Origin: Melieria omissa
Taxonomy: Eukaryota; Arthropoda; Insecta; Diptera; Ulidiidae
Length of the DNA: 64,000 nucleotides
Direction of reading: 5' to 3'
Assembly: GCA_963971225.1 (NCBI GenBank)
Contig: OZ020269.1
Span: forward strand, 78,034,450 to 78,098,449
Shown: positions 11,951 through 22,769 of the stretch, piece after piece
How positions within the stretch are numbered: position 1 is the stretch's first letter
Layout: each line of letters begins with the position of its first letter
Made by a program: the position numbers and the translations under genes
Notes under the pieces: model-generated
The model's input: the letters and a program-made list of their open reading frames with translations, nothing else
Databases searched by the model: none
What the model was told of the DNA's origin: nothing

Positions 11951-12912
11951 TTACTTTATTTTGCTGTACAAGTCGAGCAAATCCTTGTTAAGACCGCCAC
12001 CGCCAACACTTCCAGCCGAACAGCTTGGTGCCCCTCTGACGATGTCCGTGTTGCGACTGTAGATCGGCTCCAGATGCACGAACTCTCCGTGCGTCCGTTG
12101 CGTAGACGAGTCGGGAAAAGCTATTGCTTCCAGCTCTGGCACTACAACGCCTTGCGAAGATGCCGGCTTCATTTTCAGACCGTTCACATCCAGATCCTCG
12201 AACAGAATGTTGCACTGCTGCAAGTTCTGCTCGAATTGCTTCTGAAAACTGGAGGCGTCAATGGGCTGTAGCTCTTCGCTGTCGTGCTGTTGCAGATTTA
12301 GCAGCTCCGCCAGCTGATCCACGTGCTGCTTAGAGCATCCAGCTAGTTCTTCCCGCTTCTGCGCGGCGATTTCGACACTCTTTACATAGATGTTTTCGCC
12401 GATTGTGTCTACGAATTCGCGGAAATAGCTCGCGTCTACCGCGCGCAAGAAGCTACCGTCCAGCGATTGAAATCCCAACCGTATCAGCAGCGAGATCTTC
12501 GTATTAAAGCACTGCAGCCAGGCCTTGTGGGTGCGGTAAATCGTAAGCTGGCCCTCGTCGCCGCACGCATTCCAAAAGTCCAGCAGAGTGTTTTTAGTGA
12601 AGTCTACCAGCATGCTGCGCTTGCTGTCCGCATATAGTCGGCTGATCGCATCCAGATGTCGGAACGTGATATCTAATAGGTGCTGTGGATATTTAGAGAC
12701 GAAGAGCTGCCATTTATAAATCATTGTCATAAGATTCCAGAGCTTATCCATAGAGTTCTTGTCCAGTCGCATGATGGATGAGGTGGCGATGTCATTCAGC
12801 ATGAACTTGCAGTGGTCGACGGTGAGCAGTTGCGAGTTAGGTTGCGTTGAGCCCACGATAAGCGAATCGATGAATTTTGGCTCCAGCAGAACAACGGTCA
12901 CATCGTGAATAA
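11951..12912 (-). CDS. OSCP1: OSCP1 (organic solute carrier partner 1), 3' coding exon
   Basis: About 320 codons match the OSCP1 family, notably the core SIMRLDKNSMDKLWNLMTM followed by TFRHLDAI. The C-terminal part has the family's acidic tail with DLLDLYSKIK. OSCP1 is a conserved cytosolic or ciliary protein linked to transport in mammals; its molecular activity is unclear. A splice acceptor (TTTTTTCGATTTGCAG) lies just before the exon at 12913-12914. It splits a Val codon exactly where family members continue from the N-terminal exon. That exon, with the conserved GGEML-type start, is not recognisable upstream. Reading through from the ATG at 12979 gives MAASKNRK..., which is probably intron sequence. 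Confidence 0.85.
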
Positions 12913-13108
12913 CTGCAAATCGAAAAAATAAAGTTTTTAATCGAAAGTAATGGCATTTTCTATTTTTGCTTGCGGCCATTCACACAAGTTTCGGTTATAG
13001 TTTTAGCGAGTTTAAAACAAAAGCCATAGTTCGATGCTCATTTTTGTACCGATGCACATTAGGTCAAATGATCACTTTTTCTGTGCGAAACTCAAATTTC
13101 GTAAATGC

Positions 13109-13340
13109 CAAGGCGAATTCATACCAGGTGATAGCGTAAGGACAGCAACAAAATTTCAATGTATTTTGTTTTTGTTTTCTGGGTTTAGATTGTCAAAATC
13201 AGCCAATCAGAACAAAGCTTGCTTTTTCATTTTAAACTGTCAAAGTTTTACACAGGCACTTTGACAATCTAGACCTTTTCCACCACAAAAAAAATCAATT
13301 CGCCTCATTTAACGCTATCACCTGGTATGAATTCGCCTTG
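13109..13340. mobile_element. 232-bp MITE, CAAGGCGAATTC family, copy 1
   Basis: Inverted ends CAAGGCGAATTCATACCAGG are perfect at both sides and extend to GTGATAGCGT. They are flanked by the 8-bp TSD GTAAATGC (13101-13108, 13341-13348). A second complete copy lies at 59817-60050. It sits upstream of OSCP1, probably in its first intron. The 8-bp TSD and CA...TG ends fit P or hAT superfamily elements. Non-coding. Confidence 0.93.
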
Positions 13341-13575
13341 GTAAATGCCGTTATAAAATTTGTTCCCCCCTCATCATGTTAGAAATACTCCAAAGCAACG
13401 AAAAGACCACTTTGTTTTTTTTAAACATAAAGTACCTTTTGACAGTACTCAGTCAAAGTCACTTTATCGATAAGTCATTGAAAATGTATTTGCTGAATCA
13501 GTATTTGGTTGTTGCTGGAAGTGGAAAAATGGAAAACGATGCATTAAGTACGTATTAATGATTTTATTAAAAATA

Positions 13576-14319
13576 TCAGGTGTACAACTTTGCTTCCGCC
13601 GTTTTCCGATAGGTGGCTGTACCGGCTGAGGCTGGTTGAAATACATAGATGGTAATGCCTTTAAAGTGTGTGTGGACAGTGCCTAACGAATTGTCATCGC
13701 CGTTTCAGTGACAGTTGTTCTTGTTTTCGTATTATTCACGCTCGAAAATGTCCGTTTATGTGCCCAATTCTCGCCATTTGCGGGAAGTTTTACTTTTCTG
13801 TTACAATTCGAAAAAAAAAATGCAGCTGAAGCGCATCGAATGCTCTCAGAAACTTACGGTGATGCTGCTCTGAGTGAAAGAACGTGTCGGGAGTGGTTTC
13901 AACGTTTTAAAAATATCAAGAGCGACATGACAAAGTCATCCTCCAACACGACAATGCTCGGCCTCACGTCGCAAAAGTGGTCAAAAAGTACCTGGAAACG
14001 CTGAAATGGGAAGTCTTGCCCCACCCGCCGTATTCCCCACATGTCGCCCCTTCTGACTTCCACCTATTCCGTTCGATGGCACACGGCCTGGCAGATCAAC
14101 ATTTTCAATCCTTCGAAGAATTGGAAAAATGGATTGCTTCATGGATAGCGTCAAAAGAGGACTCCTTTTTTCGAGCCGGGATCCGAAAATTGCCGGAAAG
14201 ATGGGAGAAAGTTGTCGCTAGCGACGGACAATACTTTGAATAATACATCTGTAAGCACTTTTTCGGAATAAAGCTTTTAATTTTGGAAAAAAACGGCGGA
14301 AGCAAAGTTGTACACCTGA
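13576..14319 (+). mobile_element. Mariner element with internally deleted transposase
   Basis: TA flanks (13574-13575, 14320-14321) and a perfect TIR of about 30 bp beginning TCAGGTGTACAACTTTGC. The transposase relic starts MSVYVPNSRHLRE (ATG 13748), frameshifts in a run of ten A, and continues RTCREWFQRFK. It then jumps to the third-aspartate segment PPYSPHVAPSDFHLF and the C-terminus ERWEKVVASDGQYFE, stopping near 14240. The segment with the first catalytic aspartate is deleted, so it is inactive. Confidence 0.92.
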
Positions 14320-14539
14320 TACATGGAATTTTTTTTTTTTTTGTTGAAAAAAAATAGTTTTCTAACATGACCTGAAAGCTTTTGCGGTTGATTTAAAATT
14401 TTAACTTTATGCAAGCATTCAAAGTTTCGGCAACATTTGGCGAAATTAAAGTAAAAAGAAATGAATAAATTAGGATATTATGTATGTTATGAATGCTATG
14501 AAACCGGTAACGCCATCTAGCGGTAAATAGCCGAATATT

Positions 14540-15180
14540 TATAAACTTGGGAACCGTACCAAATGTCATGTTTACTTCTTCTGTCATATGTCAACAATAT
14601 TCAGTTCACAATTTGTCAAGTTTCATCCAACAACGCATTGTTTGACGCTCCGGAAAATGTCGGATTACGTGCCTACAAATTACGATTTGCGGACACAGTT
14701 AATTTTGTGTTACCATTTGAAGAAAACAACTTTCTAAAACCTGGTGAAACGGTTAACGGTGAACGTTACCAACAACAATTGGCCGATTTGAACCGTGATA
14801 TACGCCAAAAACGCCCAGAATAGGAAGCCAGGCAACACAAAGTGATTTTGCTCGATGACAACGCACCACCACACCGAGCCACTAGAGCCACCAAAGAATT
14901 GGTTGCATCGTACAACTGGGAAGCTCTTGCTCATGCGGCTTGCTCACCAGACTTGGCGCCTTCGGATTATCACATGTTCGCATCCATGGGCCACGCATTA
15001 ACGGAACATCGCTTCAATTCTCACGCAGAAGCCAAAAAATGGATCGATGATTGGTTTCAGGCAAAAGACGAAACATTTTTTTGGCGAGGCATCCATAAAT
15101 TGCCTGAGAGATGGGAAAAATGTGTAGCTAGCGATGGCCATTACTTTGAAGAATAAAATTGTAATCATTTCCTCACAATA
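14540..15180 (+). mobile_element. Second mariner relic, different subfamily
   Basis: The reading frame starts ATGTCGGATTACGTGCC near 14658, is deleted and shifted after about 25 codons, and resumes at LKPGETVNGERYQQQLADLN. It then gives ILLDDNAPPHRATRA, SPDLAPSDYHMF and the end RWEKCVASDGHYFEE (stop at 15154-15156). DDNAPPH and PSDYH are the second and third mariner aspartate regions. The in-frame stop at 14821 and the deletion make it dead. I could not fix the TIRs. Confidence 0.85.
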
Positions 15181-15183
15181 AAC

Positions 15184-15882
15184 GTGTTTTTTTCAAAAAT
15201 AATTAGAATTATTAGTTTCATAGGCGCATACCTGGTAAGTTCATTTCATTTTATTTCAAGTTGCGCTTTTTTGCGATTTGCTAGTAATACCAATTTTTCA
15301 GGATACTACGCTAGGCAAAAAATCGAATTATTTGAAATTTGCGTTCAGGAACGTTCAAAGGAAAAAAAGCGTGATGCAGTTCCTAATCATGTCGTAGAAA
15401 ATATTTGTGCTTCTAAAATTTCCGATGATTACAGAAAAATAATAGAAGCAAAATTACTCCTTTTCTGCAAGTACTTGGCAGCAAAATGGCAAAAATTTAG
15501 CATGAAAAGTGGAAAATTTTCGAGCTGAAAACTACGCATGGCTTAGTACTGTAATACATTTTGGATTAAAATAATCATCAGTGAAAGCCAGTTCTGCGGC
15601 TGTTGGACGTCAAAGGAAGGAGAATATGCAAAACTCGTTTTGGAGGGAAATAGGTCTTCGTGTGGATATGCCTAACGTTAGCGGCTTTGGTAGCACAAAT
15701 GACGGAAATACTACGCGTCGAGCTTTCACTAAACATGCAATCTTTGCTGATAGCACTGGTGTTGATCAAATCTTAGTGTTCCGCTTTGAAATTATATTGA
15801 TTTGTTTATCGGTCAGTTTCTATTAACTTCAAGTAAATTTCAAACGTTCTGCTTTCAAACAGCTGACGCCATTTATGGGCGA
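15184..15882 (+). pseudogene. Fragment of a multicopy ORF with FGSTNDGNT motif
   Basis: Two partial frames: 15184-15528 (KISDDYRKIIEAK...) and 15581-15826 (FWREIGLRVDMPNVSGFGST, then NDGNTTRRAFTKHAIFADST), with continuation TADAIYGRF to 15882. The G-x-G-(S/T)TNDGNT-x-RR-x-F motif is one I recall from uncharacterised, transposase-like insect proteins. A link to the Transib/RAG1-like group is only a guess. The frame is cut at 15883 by the LOA-type insertion. Confidence 0.45.
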
Positions 15883-18800
15883 TTTTTTTTTTTTTTTTTC
15901 CTTTGTCGGAACGATCTAGCAAGCGCAGCACTCAGACAATTATACGTCCATTGTACTACGACTTGTTGTTCCCTGTTAATGTGCTTTAAATCTACCCGAT
16001 TTCCGAAGAAACCTTGATAGATCCTGGGGTGCCAAGGAGCCAAGGTGGTCGCTTCTTAGCACATCAGTGCCAAACGTCTCAAACCTGATACGAGCGAACG
16101 CGGGGCAGAGACACAGGAAGTGTTCCGCCGTCTCAACGTCCTCCCCACATGCAGGACATAGGGCACTGTCAGATATGCCTACCATTTCCATGTGCTTCGC
16201 CCATAGGAAATGGCCCGTCATTAACCCGACCATCTGCCTGCAGTCTCTTCTGCCTAGTGACAAGAGAAACTGTGAGCATTTGTCGGATATGGCGGGAAGC
16301 ATAAGTTTCGTCCACCTGCAGCCGCTCTCAGCCTGCCATGCTCGCTCCTGGGTCATAGTGATCCATTCGTTAACTGTGGCTTTGATGGCTGCGGATGGGA
16401 GTGGCAGAACAGGCTCAGGGCCGACAAAATCAGCCTCAGAGCCCATTCTAGCTAGGGAATCCGAGGTCTCGTTACCCACAATTCCTGCGTGTCCCGGGAC
16501 CCAGGTGAGCATCAGGCTATTGTATTTTCCAACATAATTAAGCCTGGATTTGCAGGACCTGACTAGCATAGAGGTGGTTGGAGGGCTGTCCAAGGCCATA
16601 AGCGCAGCTTTGCTGTCGCTACAGACACAGATAGACCTGCCTTTCCACTTACTCTCTACGACAAAGTTCATCGCCTCAAGTATCGCATGCACCTCCGCCT
16701 GAAACACAGATGCGTGCGAGCCTAGGGCAAAGAACCGTCTAGTCCCCGTGGATTCCACGAAGACCCCAGAGCCAGAACCATCTTCCGTTCTGGAGCCGTC
16801 CGTGAATATACGGAAACAGTGTTTACCGGGCTCATCCTCAGGATACGACCAAGAGTGAGCCTCAGGCAGCAACACCATGTACCGCTTTTTTAATATGACA
16901 GTTGTAGGCATGGAGTCGAGGGGCATGGACATGACTGTGAGGTCAATGTCGGTGCCAGCACAATTATCCAGTGCCGGACAAGCGCCATACCACTGGCCAC
17001 TGTGTTTTAGTCTTCGGATGGCCTTTAGGGCCTCTCCTTGGATGAAAACAACAAGTGGAGGAAGGCTCACCAGGGCATCTAGCGATGGGCCAGAAGTAGT
17101 TGGAAAGGCTCCAGTACAACATATGGCCACAGTGCGCTGCAGTCTGGACAAGGTTCTCTTGACCCCTGCAAGAGAGAGTCTGCTCATCCAGACTACCGAT
17201 GCGTAGGAGATGATGGGTCTTATCATAGCTTTGTAGATCCAGAGGATCTTGCTAGGGGAAAGACCCCACGTTTTCCCAAATACACCTCTGCATTGCCAGA
17301 AAGCCGACAGTGCTTTCGATGTCTTTAGTTCTACGTGAGATTTCCATAGGAGTTTATCATCTAGGATGACTCCCAGATATTTAATCTCCTTGGATAGCTG
17401 GATAGTGACCCCCTTGAGTGTGGGCAGAACGACTCTATCAAGCTTCCTCCTCCTGGTAAAGAGAACCATACCAGTTTTGGCGGGATTAGCAGATAGCCCT
17501 TTCGCATTACACCAGGTGTCAATCATATCCAGAGTTTTCTGCACCTTTCTGCAGATGTGCATAAGGGAGGGGCCGGTTACGAGACAGGCCACATCGTCCG
17601 CGTATGCTTGTGCGTAGACTCCAGAGTCATTCAGAGTGATGAGCAGGGGATCAATCACCATGCACCAGAGCAATGGAGACAGCACCCCACCTTGAGGGCA
17701 GCCTCTATTTACACCGGATGACACCAGTAGATCGTCCTCTGCCCGCACCGTCATGATTCTTTGGGCTAGCATTGAACGTATCCAATTTACCAAAGCCCGG
17801 TCTACGCCGTGTCGGCTAGCAGCGTTACACATACTGTCAAAAGTCGCATTGTCAAAAGCGCCCTCTATATCCACAAAGATTCCCACCGCGTAGTCCTTCC
17901 TGTCGATGGCTCGCTCTATCCTACCAACCAGATTTTGCAGAGCCGACTCGCAGGACTTCCCACTTTGGTAGGCATGCTGAAATGGAGACAGAGGATGCAT
18001 ATTAAGCGACTCCTTACGTATCCGTAACTCCACCAGCCGTTCGAGACTTTTTAGCATAAAAGAAGTCATGCTAATAGGTATAAAGCTCTTGGGGCTAGTG
18101 TAGTCGTCCTTTCCGACTTTCGGAATGAACGCGACTCTCACCATCCTCCAAGGGCGTGGTATATAGGCCAGTGCCAGGCATGCCGTGAAGATTTTCTTCA
18201 GTGCCATGACTACTGACTCTATACCTTCCCTCAACACGATAGGATAAATGCCATCAGGACCGGGCGATTTGAAGTTGTCAAAGGACTTGATGGCAAATCG
18301 AATGCCAGCTTCATTCGCCACAGTTCTGGCTACGTACCAGTCATGTCGAGAGGGTGTGATTGCCCTAACAGTAGTTCCATCCAGGGACGAATGCTGCTGG
18401 GCAACAGTGACCTGATTTCCTGGAAAGTGAGACTCCATCAGTAGACTGAGTGTCTCACTTTTCCTCTCCGTGTAGGAGCCATCAGGTTTCCTAAGCGACC
18501 CCAGCTTCGCGGTTTGGTCCTTTTTCAGAACTTTTACCAGCCTAGCTGTGTCGCTCAAGGATTCAATGCCACTACAGAAATCTCTAAAAGAGGCCTTCTT
18601 CGAACTTCGAATAAGCCTCTTGTAGTTCTTCTGAGTGCATCGGTAGCGCTCCCAGTCCTCGTCAAGATTCGTCTTGAGGGCCCGGTTGAGAAGTTTTCTA
18701 GACTCACGCCTTAGCGACTGAAGCTCCCTATTCCACCACGGAACAGGGGTCCGGCCAAGGGGGGGTCTAGTTGGGCAGGCTAGCTCGAAGCTTGATGTTA

Positions 18801-19546
18801 GGGCAGTATTGAGATGCTCAACAGCCGCCTCAATACACCGCTCCTTACGAATTTTCGGTGGCGTCGCGTATTTATTCCGCAATGCCTCCCGAAATTTCGG
18901 CCAGTCTGCGTTTTTCGGGTTCCTAGAGGGCAATGGCATTTGTGCCTCCTCGCCGCACTGAAACTCGATATACCTGTGGTCCGAACACGATTCTTCGTTG
19001 AGGACTCTCCAGTTGTTGATTGACCACCCCAGTCTAGTATTAGATAGAGTGATGTCAATCACCTCCTGCCTTCTTGTAGTCACAAACGTAGGCTGATTGC
19101 CAGTGTTGTGAATATTCAGGCCGGAGGATGCAATATACCCGAACAGCCGAGAGCCTCGGTTGTTGCATTTGCTGCTGCCCCAGATTGTGTGCTGGGCATT
19201 AGCATCGCAACATAAAATGAGACCGAGATTGCGCTGCTCACAAAACCTCACGAGACTAGCGACCTTCCCAGGTGGTGGCGCTTCCAGTGCATCGTAAGGA
19301 AAGTACCCAGACGCAATCACGAACCTTGACCATCCGTGCATACCCTTGAAGCTCACCTCAGCAGCAACCAGGTCCTGACAGCAGAAAAGGTCAAGACTAG
19401 TCACCGTAAGATGAGATGATACTATAAGACAGGTTCTAGGTCTAGTCGAATTCCTATCATACAGTACAGTGGCCCCTTTCAACGACTCAAGGCCACAGAC
19501 CCGGCCCCTAAAGACCCAGGGCTCTTGAATTGTTGTTATGTGGGGT
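15883..19546 (-). mobile_element. LOA/I-type non-LTR retrotransposon, 5'-truncated, ORF open
   Basis: The poly(A) tail appears as a T-run at 15883-15899, so the element lies on the minus strand. Its right end (about 19546) cuts into the endonuclease, and ORF1 and the 5' UTR are missing, which is typical of incomplete reverse transcription. The empty target is recognisable at 21019-21134. Comparison suggests about 46 bp of target were lost at insertion. Confidence 0.88.
15976..19530 (-). CDS. ORF2 polyprotein: endonuclease, RT, RNase H, zinc knuckle
   Basis: Open for about 1,185 codons without a stop. The first codons read IQEPWVFRGRVCG, so the true start is lost. In order: endonuclease (CDANAQHTIWGSS, SCSDHRYIEF), RT palm (FVDIEGAFDNATFD, then GGVLSPLLW and AYADDVACLV), thumb (ISYASVVWMSRL), RNase H (IFTDGSRTEDGSG, FQAEVHAILEA, CSDSKAALMAL, LTWVPGHAGIVGNE) and a C-terminal CPAC-x8-H-x4-C knuckle. 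RT with RNase H fits the LOA/I group rather than Jockey. The lack of stops indicates a recent insertion; lack of a 5' end means no promoter of its own. Confidence 0.92.
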   Translation of the reverse strand: MQEPWVFRGRVCGLESLKGATVLYDRNSTRPRTCLIVSSHLTVTSLDLFCCQDLVAAEVSFKGMHGWSRFVIASGYFPYDALEAPPPGKVASLVRFCEQRNLGLILCCDANAQHTIWGSSKCNNRGSRLFGYIASSGLNIHNTGNQPTFVTTRRQEVIDITLSNTRLGWSINNWRVLNEESCSDHRYIEFQCGEEAQMPLPSRNPKNADWPKFREALRNKYATPPKIRKERCIEAAVEHLNTALTSSFELACPTRPPLGRTPVPWWNRELQSLRRESRKLLNRALKTNLDEDWERYRCTQKNYKRLIRSSKKASFRDFCSGIESLSDTARLVKVLKKDQTAKLGSLRKPDGSYTERKSETLSLLMESHFPGNQVTVAQQHSSLDGTTVRAITPSRHDWYVARTVANEAGIRFAIKSFDNFKSPGPDGIYPIVLREGIESVVMALKKIFTACLALAYIPRPWRMVRVAFIPKVGKDDYTSPKSFIPISMTSFMLKSLERLVELRIRKESLNMHPLSPFQHAYQSGKSCESALQNLVGRIERAIDRKDYAVGIFVDIEGAFDNATFDSMCNAASRHGVDRALVNWIRSMLAQRIMTVRAEDDLLVSSGVNRGCPQGGVLSPLLWCMVIDPLLITLNDSGVYAQAYADDVACLVTGPSLMHICRKVQKTLDMIDTWCNAKGLSANPAKTGMVLFTRRRKLDRVVLPTLKGVTIQLSKEIKYLGVILDDKLLWKSHVELKTSKALSAFWQCRGVFGKTWGLSPSKILWIYKAMIRPIISYASVVWMSRLSLAGVKRTLSRLQRTVAICCTGAFPTTSGPSLDALVSLPPLVVFIQGEALKAIRRLKHSGQWYGACPALDNCAGTDIDLTVMSMPLDSMPTTVILKKRYMVLLPEAHSWSYPEDEPGKHCFRIFTDGSRTEDGSGSGVFVESTGTRRFFALGSHASVFQAEVHAILEAMNFVVESKWKGRSICVCSDSKAALMALDSPPTTSMLVRSCKSRLNYVGKYNSLMLTWVPGHAGIVGNETSDSLARMGSEADFVGPEPVLPLPSAAIKATVNEWITMTQERAWQAESGCRWTKLMLPAISDKCSQFLLSLGRRDCRQMVGLMTGHFLWAKHMEMVGISDSALCPACGEDVETAEHFLCLCPAFARIRFETFGTDVLRSDHLGSLAPQDLSRFLRKSGRFKAH

Positions 19547-19592
19547 TATAAAAGCATACTCATTTATTTTTTTCACGAGGGTTCGCTATTCT

Positions 19593-20827
19593 GAATTCAT
19601 ACCCAATTTTTTCCCATTTTTGACGTCAGACAAGTTAATGGGCGTGAAAGGGTTAATATTTTTTTGTTTAATTTGTTAATATTTTACCTCCTTTTGCCTT
19701 TGCTATGATTTTGGCTTCAAATAATACAATATTTTAGCCGTTATTAATTTGGCACAGAAAAAGTGATCATTTGACCTATTGTGCGATGATACAAATATAC
19801 TTTTACTTCAGATGCCTTCACCAAATATAATGAAATATTGAATGAACAATTTGAATAAAAATTACGTTTCCAACGCACACACATAATTCCCTATTTCAAA
19901 AAATTCCCTATTTCAAAAGTCCTCTTTGCTTTAGAACGCTTTTAGAATTATGCAAAAAAAAAGAAGGTATATTCGTTAGACACATTCAAGACATCTTTAC
20001 GTGTTTTCACTTTTACCAAATGCAATATAGCAGATGCAACACAAGTTTTGCAATTAAATTAAGCTACAATGTAAGCAACGACCCACAAGATACATACATA
20101 TTTCTACATATACGAATTTATTACATCTGTCTGACATTTGGCCATATGGGCTCATAATCAGTTTAAGAACTGCATTTAAATTACGAACGTGCATAGCTAG
20201 CAGCATACAAGCGTACAGTGGCGCCCACAGAATTTCATTTTTGGGGGTTTACGTACAACTTTTGAGCCGAATACGAATGTTTTTTTTACGCTCCAGCAAT
20301 CCAAGGAAATCCTAACGTCATTTAAGGTATACCAACATCATACCAACATATAAGGTATTGTCAACATCAATTGTAATGTGGTGTTTAAGGGAACAGACGC
20401 AATGGCACAGTCTGGGTAAAAAAAATATAAAATTTGGTTAAGAAAAAATTTAAAAATAAAAACTGTAGGTTTTTGTTGCGTTGAAAAATAAATCAAATAC
20501 GTGTAAGAAACTAAGGTGAATATCAGTGTTGGACTTAATTTTTAATTCTTTTCCATAATCCGAAACGATATCGGAGCATATCGTAAAAGGGGAAAAGTTA
20601 TTCAAAGATTTCCAAAATTGCATGAAATTTAAAGTGCCAACCTTTTTTCTTTGTAAAGTGTCACCCTCCTTTTTTCATTGTTTTGTGATCCTACATCGGT
20701 AAAATTACTTTTTGTTGCTCGGAATCGTCATTAAAATTAATTTAAAGGGTTCTTAGTCAATTTTTCTCTAATCCTATCATGAGAAATAAATTAGTTCATT
20801 AGTTCAAATTAGTTTATTAATTTCCAT
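19593..20827. other. AT-rich spacer
   Basis: No ORF recognised. A lone hAT-like end (CAGTGGCGCCCACAG) lies at 20217 without a visible partner. Confidence 0.4.
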
Positions 20828-21327
20828 CCAATCATTCGTTTTATTCGTTACCATTGCTTTCGGGCATTTTCTATGCAATTCAAATTAAATTCAATAATCA
20901 TTCGTAAATTTCTTTACATTGATCTAACCTTCCAAGACCACTATATCCTCAAATCCAGACCCTCCTAAGACGTATTTACCACCATCAGGGATCCGTTTTG
21001 ACCAAATTGGTCATTGGCAAACAGCTGACGCCTTTTATGGGCGATTCCCAGACAAAATTTTTAGTTTGTTAGATTCAGGAACCAACTCTCTATATAAAAG
21101 CATACTCATTTATTTTTTTCACGAGGGTTCGCTACCAATCATTCGTTTTATTCGTTACCATTGCTTTCGGGCATTTTCTATGCAATTCAAATTAAATTCA
21201 ATAATTATTCGTAAATTTCTTTACATTGATCTAACCTTCCAAGACCACTATATCCTCAAATCAAGACCCTCCTAACACGTATTTACCACCATCAGGGATC
21301 CATTTTGACCAAATTGGTCATTGGCAA
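20828..21327 (+). repeat. Direct tandem duplication, about 1.6 copies of 307 bp
   Basis: The segment beginning CCAATCATTCGTTTTATTCG at 20828 recurs at 21135 with few differences through TTGGTCATTGGCAAA. The units are separated by a 116-bp stretch (21019-21134). This stretch matches the sequence split by the LOA-type element (15859-15882 and 19547-19592), so it is the empty version of that target. It can be read as TADAFYGRFPDKIFSLLDSG, extending the ORF at 15184-15882. Confidence 0.85.
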
Positions 21328-21850
21328 AGTTTTTGGTCTGATCTCCGCATTATTTACACTACCTATGTCCGAGCTAAAATGGAGTTTAGCTCGCACCTCT
21401 GAGCGGGGGCTTCTAAAACCCATTTGGAGCTCCTCGATCGGGTGCAAAACCGTGCGATTAAACTTATAGGGGACAGTAGGGAATCCAGCTCTATTGACTC
21501 CTTGGAGCATCGTCGAAACGTGGCATGTGTGGTGTTATTTTACCGTTACTTTTTCGGTAATTGCTCAGTGGAGATGAGCAGCTTGATACCATCACTCCGG
21601 GTATTCCCCCGGGCAACCCGTTTGAACACTGCCGCCCATGCATTTCACGTCGAAACGATGTTCCAGCGCACTACGCACTACAGAGAAAGTTCGTTTTTGG
21701 CCCGTACAGCGCGGATGTGGAATGGTCTCCCTGCGGATATTCTTCCCAGCACTTATGATCTCGATGGGTTCAAGGCAAGAGTCCATAACCACTTCACTCA
21801 TAACCCTATCTCCTAACCTTTATATCCTTCTTGAACCAACGCGAGAAAGC
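21328..21850 (+). pseudogene. 3' end of a Jockey-type non-LTR element
   Basis: The C-terminal RT segment starts at IIYTTYVRAKMEFSSHL. A TGA replaces a tryptophan codon near 21402. It continues ELLDRVQNRAIKLIGD, SLEHRRNVACVVLFYR and RTARMWNGLPADI to the stop at 21814-21816. Everything 5' of the thumb is missing, so it is a severely 5'-truncated copy. It differs from the relic at 4730-6590. Confidence 0.85.
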
Positions 21851-22769
21851 GTATAAACGAATGTACCTTGACATATGTCAAAAGTGTCAAAAAGTCAGGT
21901 GCGTTCAGGCGGGAAAAAAATTGACTGGAAAAAAATAAAAATTTGTCGAAATTAACTGAAATTTCTTCAACCGCCCCTGGAGCAGTTTGACAGTTGTTCA
22001 TGTGTAGAAGTGCTCATGTATACACGTACAGAAATACATTCACAAAATTTCGTGTTTTCTGTCTCATCACTTGTCTCCCTTTGATTTCCGAATGAAAATT
22101 TACTGTGAAGATAGGTTGTTGCCAATATAGAAGAATTACATATATGGCCTGAGACAAAACTTAATATAATTTTCGTCTTTCATTTTTTTACAGCAATACA
22201 ATTGGCCTGCTAGAGGGTTAACAGATTACTTGAGCTGTGTAAGGATTTACAAAAAACTTTTAAGAAACTGCAATTATGCAGCCATCCATCTTTATGTTGG
22301 GACACTATTTTTGTGTCGACCAGTGAATAATCAACAAACCGAACTCAGAGAAACCACGGCACCACCGCATGTCGAAGTGATACGAGAATGCGTTGGTATG
22401 CGGTGTTTCCATCTTTCGTTTGGATCAAACGAATGAGCGAATGATTCAAACGAATATTTCCATGTATCATTTGGAATGCGGTGGTGCGAATGATTCGAAC
22501 GAGTATTTCCGTCTTTCGTTTGGATCATCGGCACCACCGCATAGCCGAAGTGAAATGAAGATGGGATAGTTTGCTATCGTTTAGTATTGCAAGCTGATGA
22601 TTCGTTCGTTCGGTTTAGTAGTACACAGAATGAATGCTTCGTTTGCGGTGGGGATACATACTCTTACCAGTTCTTTTGAGTAGTAGCACATATTCGCACC
22701 GCATTTTACATGAATACATATTGAGTCATAAAAATATGATCGCTTGCAGATCTCTGGTTGCTATCACAC
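21851..22769. repeat. Non-coding stretch with local direct repeats
   Basis: GGCACCACCGCAT followed by CGAAGTGA occurs at 22358 and 22529. TTTCNRTCTTTCGTTTGGATCA recurs at 22406 and 22505. The unit length is about 100-170 bp and the copies are diverged. No protein-coding content was recognised. Confidence 0.5.

Noticed and set aside
12913..12979. Start codon at 12979 giving MAASKNRK as the OSCP1 N-terminus
   Set aside because: A good splice acceptor follows and the N-terminal residues have no likeness to the family; more probably intron.
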